Source: Halomonas halophila
GTDB lineage: Bacteria > Pseudomonadota > Gammaproteobacteria > Pseudomonadales > Halomonadaceae
Assembly (NCBI RefSeq): GCF_030406665.1
Contig: NZ_CP129121.1
Span: forward strand, 558,001-622,000
Direction: 5' to 3'
Length of the DNA stretch: 64,000 nt
Both the position numbers and the translations under genes were made by a program. Position 1 is the stretch's first letter. Every line of letters starts with the position of its first letter. Shown here one piece after another: positions 15,612 to 23,700 of the stretch. Under the pieces are notes generated by a model that made no database searches, was not told the origin of the DNA, and worked only from the letters and a program-made list of their open reading frames with translations.

Positions 15612-16089
15612 GAAAAAGCAATCCATGAGTAAGCCGCACCAGAGAGTTGGCTCAGTCTCAAATGCGCACGTGGGCAGAGATTTCGAAAATGTCGCCCTCA
15701 AGGTGTTTGCGAGATTCGGGCTGGACCTAGAAAAGAACTTTAAGGTTTCTGTCGGCCTGAATGGCATCTCCAAACTGCATGCTTTCGATTTGGGTTCCGA
15801 AGAACAAAAAATCCTCGTTGAGTGTAAGTCGCATAAATGGACGGCCCCAAATGATAACGTTCCAAGTGCTAAGCTCACTGTCTGGAATGAAGCGATGTAT
15901 TATTTTCTCGTCGCTCCACCAGGGTTCCGAAAAATTCTTTTCGTCCTTAGAGATATGAGCGAAAGGCGGCAAGAAACACTGGCCGAATACTACATTCGAA
16001 ATTATCGTCACTTGATACCAGGGGACGTTGAGATCTGGGAATTCGATGAGAGCAATGGGGAAGTGATCGAACGATCGTTTAACCAGTAA
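15610..16089 (+). CDS. Cassette 2: PD-(D/E)XK endonuclease-like protein
   Basis: A 159-residue protein. A nuclease-type core is visible: VGRDFENVALKVFARFGL with E26 in helix 1, then D60 in KLHAFDLGSEEQ, then E71-x-K73 in KILVECKSH. This is the helix, D, ExK order of restriction-endonuclease-like folds. The C-terminal half has strands KILFVLRDM and VEIWEFDES. No partner domain is present. The first ATG (15610) lies inside the attC core and lacks a ribosome site; the ATG at 15625 is the alternative start. The gene's last codons overlap the next attC-like site. A DNA- or RNA-cleaving role is inferred from motifs only. Confidence 0.65.
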   Translation: MKKQSMSKPHQRVGSVSNAHVGRDFENVALKVFARFGLDLEKNFKVSVGLNGISKLHAFDLGSEEQKILVECKSHKWTAPNDNVPSAKLTVWNEAMYYFLVAPPGFRKILFVLRDMSERRQETLAEYYIRNYRHLIPGDVEIWEFDESNGEVIERSFNQ

Positions 16090-16146
16090 ATTAAGCCGAC
16101 CGGTTTGCGCTTGCGCTCCAACCGGTGACTTATTTTGTCGTTAGCC
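16077..16146 (+). repeat. attC-like site after cassette 2
   Basis: Cores GTTTAAC (16077-16083) and GTTAGCC (16140-16146) enclose two paired blocks: AAATTAAG with CTTATTT, with one bulged T, and ACCGGTT with AACCGGT. The left end overlaps the stop of cassette 2. This is the clearest attC of the array. Confidence 0.85.
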
Positions 16147-16171
16147 ACTCAATCATATTTAAGGAGGTTTT

Positions 16172-17998
16172 ATGCGACTCAAGGAAATGAAGATAAAAAA
16201 CTTCAGAGGCTATAAAGAGGAAACCTCCATATCATTTGAGGATGGGTTGACGGGTATCACTGGAAGAAATGACGCAGGAAAATCCACTATTCTTGAGGCA
16301 CTCGAGATTTTCTTTAATAACAAGTCTGTAAAAATAGATGGTGATGATAAAAATGTAGGTTCCGGTGAATCTGAGATAAAAATATCATGTGTTTTTGATG
16401 AGTTATCTGGAGACGTCGTTGTTGATGAGAATTATCCCACAAGCTTTAAAAATGAGTACCTGCTAAATAGTAATGGTGATATCGAAATATCGAAGGTGTA
16501 CAAGGTGCAGAAAACAGTCTCGGCACCTGCCATTTTAATTCGCTGCATGCACCCTTCTATCGAAAGCGCTAATGATCTACACAGCTTAAAACTAGCCGAA
16601 TTAAAGGCTCGAGGTAAAGCGTTAGGTATCGATGGAGAGGTAGAGGATAAGCGAGTTGCAAGTTTATGGCGTTCTGCCATCTGGAAAAAATTTGATGACT
16701 TACAACTGACGGACTTCGACTTGGATGTCAGTGCGCTGGAAAAAGAATCAAAAAATATATATAAGAAAATTGAGGCGGAAATGCCTGCTTTTGCCTTATT
16801 CAAGGCTGACAGAGAGAGTAACGATTCTGATCCTGAGGCAAAAAACCCAATTCAGATTGCGGTAGATCAAGCCAAAAAGTCACTTCAAAAAGAAATAGAT
16901 GAGCTCCAAGAAAAAATCGAACAGTCTGTTTTGGAGGTCGCAGAGCGTACGAAAGAAAAATTACGAGAAATGGATCCGGCGCTGGCGTCGGAATTATACC
17001 CAAGATTTAAGGATAAGCCAAAGTGGACTTTTAATTTCACGTTAGATGGCGAGGGTGGAGTTCCGATAAATAAACGTGGTAGCGGTGTTAGAAGACTTGT
17101 TTTGCTCAACTTTTTTAGAGCTGAAGCGGAAAAGGTTAGGGTGGAAAAGAGCTCTCCTAAGGTTATATACGCTATTGAAGAGCCTGAAACATCACAGCAC
17201 CCAAGCTATCAAATCATGCTAATTGAAGCGCTAATCGCTTTGTCATGCAGACCTGAATGTCAAATTTTATTAACAACGCATGTCCCAGCGTTGGCTGGAC
17301 TCCTGCCTATAGAGTCTATTCGCTTTATCGAAAAAGATGAAAATAACACTCCTGAAATAACTTACGGGTCAGATGAGGTGCTTGAAAAGGTAGCAATCAG
17401 TCTAGGGGTGCTTCCTGAAAGTGAAATTGCATCATCACGGGGGGTTCTCCTGGTAGAAGGTCATAGCGACGTGACATTTGTTAACCATTCCGCCGAGCAA
17501 TTAAAGGTTAACGGTGATATTGAAAACACCTTGTCTGAACTGGGCATAGCTTGCATTCCTATAGGTGGCTGTGGAAATCTAAAGCACTGGGTATCCAAGA
17601 AGCTTATTGATCAACTGGGTTTGGAGTGGGGAATACTAATGGATTCTGATCTAGGGGATCCAATTCAAAACCCAAGGAATGTGGAGAAGATCTCTGAACT
17701 GAAGTTAGAAGGAAAAATTGCTTTCCTTACCAGGAAAAGAGAGCCTGAAAACTATTTAGACCCTGCGATTTTTCAAGCTTCTCATGATGTCAACATAGAG
17801 TACACAGATACCTGTGATGCGAAAAAGAAAATCGCAACAGCATTAACCGTTAGGAAAGATGATGTATTGGAAAGGTTCTGGCCAAGGATGACAGCTGAAC
17901 AAATTAAAGAAAGATCAAAATATTGTGATGACGATGGTGTAGATAGATATGAAATCGAGGAAATTATTCAAACTGTCTCACAGCTGGCAAATGGCTAA
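16172..17998 (+). CDS. Cassette 3: OLD-family ATP-dependent endonuclease (ATPase + TOPRIM)
   Basis: A 608-residue protein with both OLD domains intact. The ATPase part has Walker A GRNDAGKS (31-38), a helical coiled-coil-like region at about 215-265, signature-like KRGSGVRRLVLL (301-312), Walker B VIYAIEEPET (331-340) and the LLTTHVPAL switch (H370). The TOPRIM part has LLVEGHSDV (E429, D433), the GGCGNLKHW region and DSD at 491-493. Length and order fit stand-alone (class 1) OLD nucleases and also GajA of Gabija, but no UvrD-like GajB follows. GGAGG lies 4 bases before the ATG. The AT-rich codon use differs sharply from chromosomal neighbours. It is a plausible antiviral nuclease and is large for a cassette gene. 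Confidence 0.86.
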   Translation: MRLKEMKIKNFRGYKEETSISFEDGLTGITGRNDAGKSTILEALEIFFNNKSVKIDGDDKNVGSGESEIKISCVFDELSGDVVVDENYPTSFKNEYLLNSNGDIEISKVYKVQKTVSAPAILIRCMHPSIESANDLHSLKLAELKARGKALGIDGEVEDKRVASLWRSAIWKKFDDLQLTDFDLDVSALEKESKNIYKKIEAEMPAFALFKADRESNDSDPEAKNPIQIAVDQAKKSLQKEIDELQEKIEQSVLEVAERTKEKLREMDPALASELYPRFKDKPKWTFNFTLDGEGGVPINKRGSGVRRLVLLNFFRAEAEKVRVEKSSPKVIYAIEEPETSQHPSYQIMLIEALIALSCRPECQILLTTHVPALAGLLPIESIRFIEKDENNTPEITYGSDEVLEKVAISLGVLPESEIASSRGVLLVEGHSDVTFVNHSAEQLKVNGDIENTLSELGIACIPIGGCGNLKHWVSKKLIDQLGLEWGILMDSDLGDPIQNPRNVEKISELKLEGKIAFLTRKREPENYLDPAIFQASHDVNIEYTDTCDAKKKIATALTVRKDDVLERFWPRMTAEQIKERSKYCDDDGVDRYEIEEIIQTVSQLANG

Positions 17999-18042
17999 CA
18001 AGTTGCTGTGCTCCTAATTTACCGGTGAGCAAGGCGTTAGAT
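17993..18042 (+). repeat. attC-like site after cassette 3
   Basis: A short (50 bp) site: GGCTAAC (17993-17999, one mismatch to RYYYAAC) and GTTAGAT (18036-18042). CTAAC pairs with GTTAG and TGCTC pairs with GAGCA. It overlaps the stop of the OLD gene. Confidence 0.68.
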
Positions 18043-18058
18043 TTCAGGGGGTGAAGCC

Positions 18059-18397
18059 ATGAGTGCTCTCAAAGTTTATCTTTTCAAGGATAGCTTTCGC
18101 CCGATCATTGAGCTTATGGGCGAAAATGGTCTTTCTTGGTCAATGAAAGAGCAACGCTCAGGCGTAACCATGGCTTCGTCTGGCGTTGTTGAGGTCGTAC
18201 TGAACGCCAGTATGTGGGTCTCCATGGCCAGCGTTGTAATCGCATTCATTAGGGCAAAGCACGGACGCAAAGTAATAATTACTATGAAGGATAAGCGGGT
18301 GATCCATGCTGAAGGCCTAACGTCCAAAGAGCTAGAATGCATTCTACAAAAAGCTGATTCGATAACCGCGCTGGACGCCGGAAAATCTAACCGGTAG
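18059..18397 (+). CDS. Cassette 4: small single-TM protein of unknown function
   Basis: A 112-residue protein. The N-terminal half (KVYLFKDSFRPIIELMGENG) is followed by a hydrophobic stretch, ASMWVSMASVVIAFIRA, at about residues 50-66, which could be one membrane helix. A small beta-rich domain follows (KVIITMKDKRVIHAEGL) and then a helix, SKELECILQKADSI. The general layout, one hydrophobic segment then a short strand-rich domain, recalls small constant components of conflict systems such as EACC1, but I cannot confirm homology. AGGGGG lies before the ATG. Its 3' end overlaps the last attC-like site. Confidence 0.6.
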   Translation: MSALKVYLFKDSFRPIIELMGENGLSWSMKEQRSGVTMASSGVVEVVLNASMWVSMASVVIAFIRAKHGRKVIITMKDKRVIHAEGLTSKELECILQKADSITALDAGKSNR

Positions 18398-18489
18398 TTG
18401 CAGTTCGTTTCGGGTCTGACTGCCCTCCACCGGACGCCCTTTTCTTGGCTTCGCTGCAAAAAGGTCGCCGCTGAACAAAAGCGTTATAC
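18385..18489 (+). repeat. attC-like site after cassette 4
   Basis: ATCTAAC (18385-18391) and GTTATAC (18483-18489, one mismatch to GTTRRRY) bound about 105 bp. An inner stem CCTTTT/AAAAGG is visible; outer pairing is weaker than in the first two sites. No gene follows before recD ends at 18560, so this is the right edge of the array. Confidence 0.6.
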
Positions 18490-18559
18490 ATCAGGAAAAT
18501 CTCAATGGCGGCTCTTGGCCGAAAGCGGCACTTTCTCATCACTTGGACAAGAGAGCTAA

Positions 18560-20785
18560 TCACCCCCCCAACCCACTCACCCGCATCACCCGTCTCTGCG
18601 CCGCGTCCATCAGCTGGCCGCGGCCGGTTTCCACCAGCGTCAGCCAGTGGCGGGCGCGGGTGATGCCGGTGTAGACCAGCTCCCGCGTCAGGATGGGGTT
18701 CGGCGCGTCGGGCAGCACCAGGGCGGCGTGGGTGAACTCCGAGCCCTGGGACTTGTGCACCGTCATCGCGAACACCGTCTCCACCGATTGCAGGCGCGAG
18801 GGCAGCACCCACTTGATGCGGTCGGTGCCGTCGCCGGCGGGGAAGGCCACCCGCAGCAGGCGGCGGCTGTTATCTCCTGACGTTGTGCCCGGGCGCGGCA
18901 TATCCAGGGTGATGCCGATATCGCCGTTCATCAGCCCCAGGCCGTAGTCGTTCTTCGTCACCAGCACCGGGCGGCCGGGATACCAGCGCTGGCGGCCGTC
19001 CTGGCTGTCGATCAGCTTTTCCCGCTCCAGCGCCTGGCGCACTCTCTCGTTCAGGCCTTCCACGCCCCAGGGGCCGCGGCGCAGCGCGCACAGCAGCTGG
19101 AAGTCGCCGTGGGCCGCCAGCACCGCGCGGGCCCAGTCATCGAAGGCTTGCTGATCCGCGTCGTCCGCCGGCCGGCGCCCGGCCATCACGCTCAGGAAGT
19201 GGCGATAGCCCACCGGGGGCGGCAGCGCCTCGTCGCGATCCATGCGGCCCTGGCCGGCCTTGGGAAAGCGTTCCGGGCAGCCGATCACGGCCAGGCGGGC
19301 CAGGCCGCGCTCGTCGTCGGCGCGCAGTTTCTGGTGCGAGAGGTCCGCGAAGTTCTTGGTCAGTGCGTTCGTGATCGCACTGCGCTTGGCGGCGGGCTCG
19401 GCCTCCAGATTGATCGCCGCCGCCAGTTGGCCGATGCCGCTGTCGGCGGTGAAGCGGTGGCTGACGCGCAGCATGGCGATGGCCTGGTCGAGGGGCTGGC
19501 CGTCGGCGTCCCGCGTCTCCGCGGGCAGCGGCTGGCCGGTGGCCTGGGCCAGCCAGTCGGCGGTGGCCGAGGTGTAGTGGCCGCCCTCGGCCCGGGCGCA
19601 CAGGTCGCCGAGCACCGAGCCGGCCTCCACCGAGGCGAGCTGGTCCTTGTCGCCGAGCAGCACCAGCCGCGCCCGGGGCGGCAGCGCCTCGAGCATCGCG
19701 GCCATCATGCCCACGTCCACCATCGAGGCCTCGTCCACCACCAGCACGTCCAGCGGTAGCGGGTTGTGGCGGTCGTGGCGGAAGCGGCGGGTGTCGGGCC
19801 GCGAGCCCAATAACCTGTGCAGCGTGCTGACGTCCTTCGGAATCACCTCGCGCAGCCGCTCGGGATCGTCGGCCAGGCCGTCGAGGTCGAGTCGGGCCAC
19901 CTGGCCGGCGATGGACTCGTTGAGCCGCGCCGCGGCCTTGCCGGTGGGCGCGGCCAGGCGGATGCGCAGGGGCGGCGCACCGTCCTCTTCGCTTTCCTGG
20001 TCGTCGTGATTGCCCATGGCCAGCGCCTGGAGCAGGGCGAGCAGGCGCACCACGGTGGTGGTCTTGCCGGTGCCGGGGCCGCCGGTGATCACCGCGAAGC
20101 GCGAGCGGCCGGCCAGGGCGCAGGCGGCCTTCTGCCAGTCGATGGCTGGCGGCGCATCGCCCCGCTCGGGAAAAAGCGCGTCGAGGATCGGGCGCAGGCG
20201 AGCGGCGTCCGGCGCCTCGTCGTTATCCGTTCCACCGAGCCGGGCGAAGATCCGGCTGTGGATATCCTGCTCGTGCTGCCAGTAGCGGCGCAGGTAGAGC
20301 CGCGGGCGTGCGGCGCTTCCGGCGAGCACCAGCGGGGTGCTGCCGGGGCCGTCGGCGACGAGCTCGGGCTGATCGAGGGCGGCGCGCCAGGCGTCGAGGT
20401 CCAGCGCGGCCATCACCCGGCTGGGCAGCGGCGGCGGGTCGTCCAGGCTGTCGCCCTCCGGCGGCAGCGAAAGCGCCAGGTCCGGGGTGGCCAGCGTCTG
20501 GGCCAGGTCCAGGCACACGTGGCCGCGGCCGAGCTGGTGGCTGGCCAGCGCCGCCGCCAGCAACAGCAGGGGTGAGGCCTCACTTATCCCGTTCGCCGCG
20601 TTCTCTCTGCTCGCCTCGCGATGCAGGAAGGCGGCGAAGGCACGGTCCAGCGAGCGCAGCCAGCCGCGGTCCACCCAACGGTCGAGCAGGGCGAACAGCG
20701 CCGCGTGATCGCTCAGCGCATGTTCGGGAGCGGCGGCGGGCTCCGTTGCGTGGCCGGCAGCGTGATTCGGGATATCCGGGGTCAT
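18560..20785 (-). CDS. recD: Exodeoxyribonuclease V subunit alpha, RecD
   Basis: The 741-residue 5'-3' helicase subunit of RecBCD. Walker A GGPGTGKTTTVVRLL is at about residue 233, followed by LAAPTGKAAARLNESI, STLHRLLGSRP, VDEASMVDVGMM (motif II), LLGDKDQLASVEAG (motif III) and, near the end, TVHKSQGSEF and ELVYTGITRARHWL (motifs V-VI). It is longer than E. coli RecD (608), with extra charged linkers. The start at 20785 overlaps the recB stop as ATGA; the long open frame upstream of it is a shadow of recB. It is the last gene of the recC-recB-recD operon. Its 3' end abuts the cassette array. Confidence 0.95.
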   Translation of the reverse strand: MTPDIPNHAAGHATEPAAAPEHALSDHAALFALLDRWVDRGWLRSLDRAFAAFLHREASRENAANGISEASPLLLLAAALASHQLGRGHVCLDLAQTLATPDLALSLPPEGDSLDDPPPLPSRVMAALDLDAWRAALDQPELVADGPGSTPLVLAGSAARPRLYLRRYWQHEQDIHSRIFARLGGTDNDEAPDAARLRPILDALFPERGDAPPAIDWQKAACALAGRSRFAVITGGPGTGKTTTVVRLLALLQALAMGNHDDQESEEDGAPPLRIRLAAPTGKAAARLNESIAGQVARLDLDGLADDPERLREVIPKDVSTLHRLLGSRPDTRRFRHDRHNPLPLDVLVVDEASMVDVGMMAAMLEALPPRARLVLLGDKDQLASVEAGSVLGDLCARAEGGHYTSATADWLAQATGQPLPAETRDADGQPLDQAIAMLRVSHRFTADSGIGQLAAAINLEAEPAAKRSAITNALTKNFADLSHQKLRADDERGLARLAVIGCPERFPKAGQGRMDRDEALPPPVGYRHFLSVMAGRRPADDADQQAFDDWARAVLAAHGDFQLLCALRRGPWGVEGLNERVRQALEREKLIDSQDGRQRWYPGRPVLVTKNDYGLGLMNGDIGITLDMPRPGTTSGDNSRRLLRVAFPAGDGTDRIKWVLPSRLQSVETVFAMTVHKSQGSEFTHAALVLPDAPNPILTRELVYTGITRARHWLTLVETGRGQLMDAAQRRVMRVSGLGG

Positions 20786-23700
20786 GCGACGGCCTCCTCG
20801 GCGGCGCGGAACAGGGCATCGAGCGCGAGGATCAGCTCGCTCGGCGGGCGTTCGGCGTGCACGCCGCGGGAGGGCGCGCGGGTGCCGCGCAGGAAGACGT
20901 AGAGCGCCCCGCCCAGGTGGCGCTCGATGTCGTAGTCCGGCAGCCGGGCCTCGAGCAGTCGGTGCAGGGCCAGCAGGTAGAGGCAGTACTGCACGTCGTA
21001 GCGCTTCTCGAGCACGGCCTCCGCCATCGCCGCCTCGGTGTAGGCGGCGTCGTCTGCGCCCAGGTGGTTGGACTTCCAGTCGAGCACGTAGAAGCGGCCT
21101 TCGTGCTCCACCACCAGATCGATGAAGCCCTTGAGCATGCCGTTGAGGGTGTCGGGCTCGAGCGCCGGCCTCGGCCGCCCGCCGAGTGTGTGAGCGCTTA
21201 CGAGGGCGTCCATCTTGCGGGTGTTGACCTTGTGGGCGGCGAACCAGAATTCCAGCTCGATCCGGTAGTCGGACGCGCGATTCAGGGCATCGAGGCGCAG
21301 CGGTGCGGCTTCGCCGTCGCCCGGCACCGGCACCGGCAGCGGCGTGGTCAGCAGCTCCGGCAGCCACTGTTCGAGGGCGGCGATCTGGCCCTCCCAGCCG
21401 CGGCGGTTGGCGCGCCGGGCCAGGGTGTCGGCGCGCAGCTCGGCGTCCTCGGCCACCTTGGCGAAGCCTTCCTCGCCGGCCCATTCCAGCAGGCCGTGCA
21501 GGAAGGTGCCCGCCGAGGGCCCGCGGGGGAAGCGGTGAAGCGAGCCTTCGCTCACCGTGGCCGCGGCGGCATCGAAGGGCTCGTGGATCACCTCCATGGC
21601 CGTGGCCTCGTCGGCGGTGGTGGGCTCGGGCGACGGCCCGGCCTCGGTCGTCGATTCAGCTTCTTCGTCCGGCGTGGCACCGGTGCGCAGCGCCGAGTAG
21701 CTGGCGATCCACCAGTGCTCGCGGATTGCCCGGGTGGGCGCGCGGGCCTCGCCCAGCGGCGCGTCGTCGCTGGCGAGCTCGACCGGCGTGGCATCGGCCT
21801 CGGGGGCGTCCTGCACCGCGACCTGTTTGTGGCGATCGCTGCTGTTCTCGTCGGCCAGCGCCTCGAGCGCCGGGCGCAGGTTGTCGGGCGAGAGCGCCTC
21901 GCCCCCCTTGAGCAGGTGGCCGACGGCGCTGCGCTCCATGGCCTCCAGCGGCGCCAGGCCGAGCCAGGTGGCGTGGCGGGCGCGGGTCAGGGCGACGTAG
22001 AGCTTGCGCAGATCCTCGCCCAGGCGCTCATGGTCGGCGCGGGCCAGGATGGCCTCGTCGGCGGAGAGCGTCAGGCGCAGATGGCCGTCGTCGTCGTGCC
22101 AGCGCAGCGGCAGGTCGCCCTGCTTCACCGGGCGGAAGGCGGCGATGAAGGGCAGGAACACCAGCGGGTACTCCAGGCCCTTGGACTTGTGGATGGTGAC
22201 CACCTGCACCAGGTCGGCGTCGCTCTCCAGGCGCAGGCGGTGGGTGTCGGACTGCGCCTGGGGATGGGCGCGGGACTCGGCGAGAAAGCGCAGCAGGGCG
22301 TGCTCGCCGTCGATCTCGGCGCTGGCCTCCTGCAGCAGCTCGCCGAGGTGCAGCAGGTCGGTGAGCCGCCGCTCGCCCTCGGGCACCGCCAGCAGCCGGC
22401 CGGGCACGGCGAAGTCGGCCAGCAGCCGGTGCAGCATGGGCAGCACGCCGCGGCGCTGCCACTGGCGGTGGTAGTCGCGGAACTGCATCACCCGCGCCTC
22501 CCAGGCCAGCTCGTCCTGCTGGGGGCCGCCGTTCAGGGCGTCGAGCTCGGCAAGCGAGAGCCCCAGGCTCGGCGTGGCGAGTGCGGCGCGCAGGCTGCGC
22601 TCGTCGTCCGGCGCGGCGCAGGCGGCGAGCCACCCCTCCAGCTCGGCGGCGGCCTCGGTCTCGAACACGCCCTCCTTGTCGGAGAGGTAGACGCTGCGGA
22701 TGCCGCGGGCCAGCAGGGCGCCGCGAATGGCGCGGGCCTCGCTGGCGTTGTTGACCAGCACGGCGAGGTCCGACGGCGCCAGCGGCCGGAAGTCTCCCTC
22801 TTTCTGGAAACCGGTCTGCCCGGCCTGGCCCTCGCGCAGCAGGCTCGCCATCTCGGTGGCGCAGCGCGCGGCCAGCTCGGCCAGGTAGGCGCCCTTGGGC
22901 AGGGTGTCGTCGGTGGCCAGGTGCCAGAGCGTCAGCGCCGGCTGGGTGGCGCCGTGCCGGGTGAGTGAGTCCTTCCTGCCGTTGGCGTCTACCGGAGCGA
23001 AGGGCACTGGGTTGTCTTCGCCGCGGCGGAACAGGAAGGCCCCGGATTCGCTCTGCTCGGCGTGGGCGAACACCCGGTTCACGGCCTCGACCATGGGCGT
23101 GGCGGAGCGGAAGTTGGTGCCCAGCGTGACGTGGCGGCCGGCGGTGTCGCGCCGGGCCTGGAGGTAGGTATGGATATCGGCGCCGCGGAAGGCGTAGATC
23201 GCCTGCTTGGGATCGCCGATCAGCATTACTGCGCTGTCATCACGATTGTCTTCCAGCGCATAGACCCGGTCGAACAGCCGGTACTGCACCGGGTCGGTGT
23301 CCTGGAACTCGTCGACCAGCGCCACCGGGAACTGCTCGCGGATGCGCGCAGCCAGCGTCTCGCCGGCCTCGCCCGCGAAGGCGGCGTCCAGCCGGTGCAG
23401 CAGGTCGTCGGGGCCGAGCTCGGCGCGGCGGCGCTGCACGGTCTCGCGGCGCGCGGCCATCCAGTGCACGGCGTGGGCGAGCAGGTCGGCGAACGGGTCG
23501 GGCAGCTCGGCGAGCTTCTCCGGCAGCTCGGCCAGGGCCTCCAGCGCCGGCAGATTCGGCACGGGATCTTCCTTCCAGATCTCGGCGATGCCCTCGGGCG
23601 TCAGGCGCTTCCAGGCGGCGGGGGTGAGGTCGGGGCTCGCCAGCTCGGCGTCATGGGCCCAGTCACGCAGGGCGGCGAGCCAGTTGGCGCGGCTCCTGGC

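Larger units (their letters stand above)
15190..18489 (+). mobile_element. Integron gene-cassette array without integrase (CALIN)
   Basis: About 3.3 kb of markedly AT-rich DNA in a GC-rich chromosome. Four genes, all on the plus strand, are each followed within a few bases of, or overlapping, their stop by an attC-like site. Those sites begin with RYYYAAC-type and end with GTTRRRY-type cores at 15522-15611, 16077-16146, 17993-18042 and 18385-18489. A further GTTAGAT core at 15190-15196 marks the left edge. At least two sites fold into arms with one extrahelical base on the 5' arm, a hallmark of attC. No intI is present within the window. The array lies between DUF427 and the 3' end of recD. 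Mobility would need an integrase supplied in trans or elsewhere in the genome. Confidence 0.8.

Noticed and set aside
16172..17998. Gabija system (GajA)
   Set aside because: The OLD protein fits, but there is no UvrD-like GajB after it; the next gene is a 112-residue unknown in its own cassette.
15203..18400. A prophage or IS-type genomic island
   Set aside because: No transposase, tyrosine or serine integrase, terminal inverted repeats or phage structural genes; the attC-like sites explain the borders better.
20786..21484. N-terminal extension of RecD giving a 974-residue protein
   Set aside because: The extra residues are Arg/Pro/Gly-rich shadow of the recB frame; the ATGA overlap at 20782-20785 gives the natural start.
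20308..22968. Long open frame opposite recB (and similar ones opposite katG and matAB)
   Set aside because: They are antisense shadows of GC-rich genes with Gly/His/Gln/Arg-rich translations and no family signatures.
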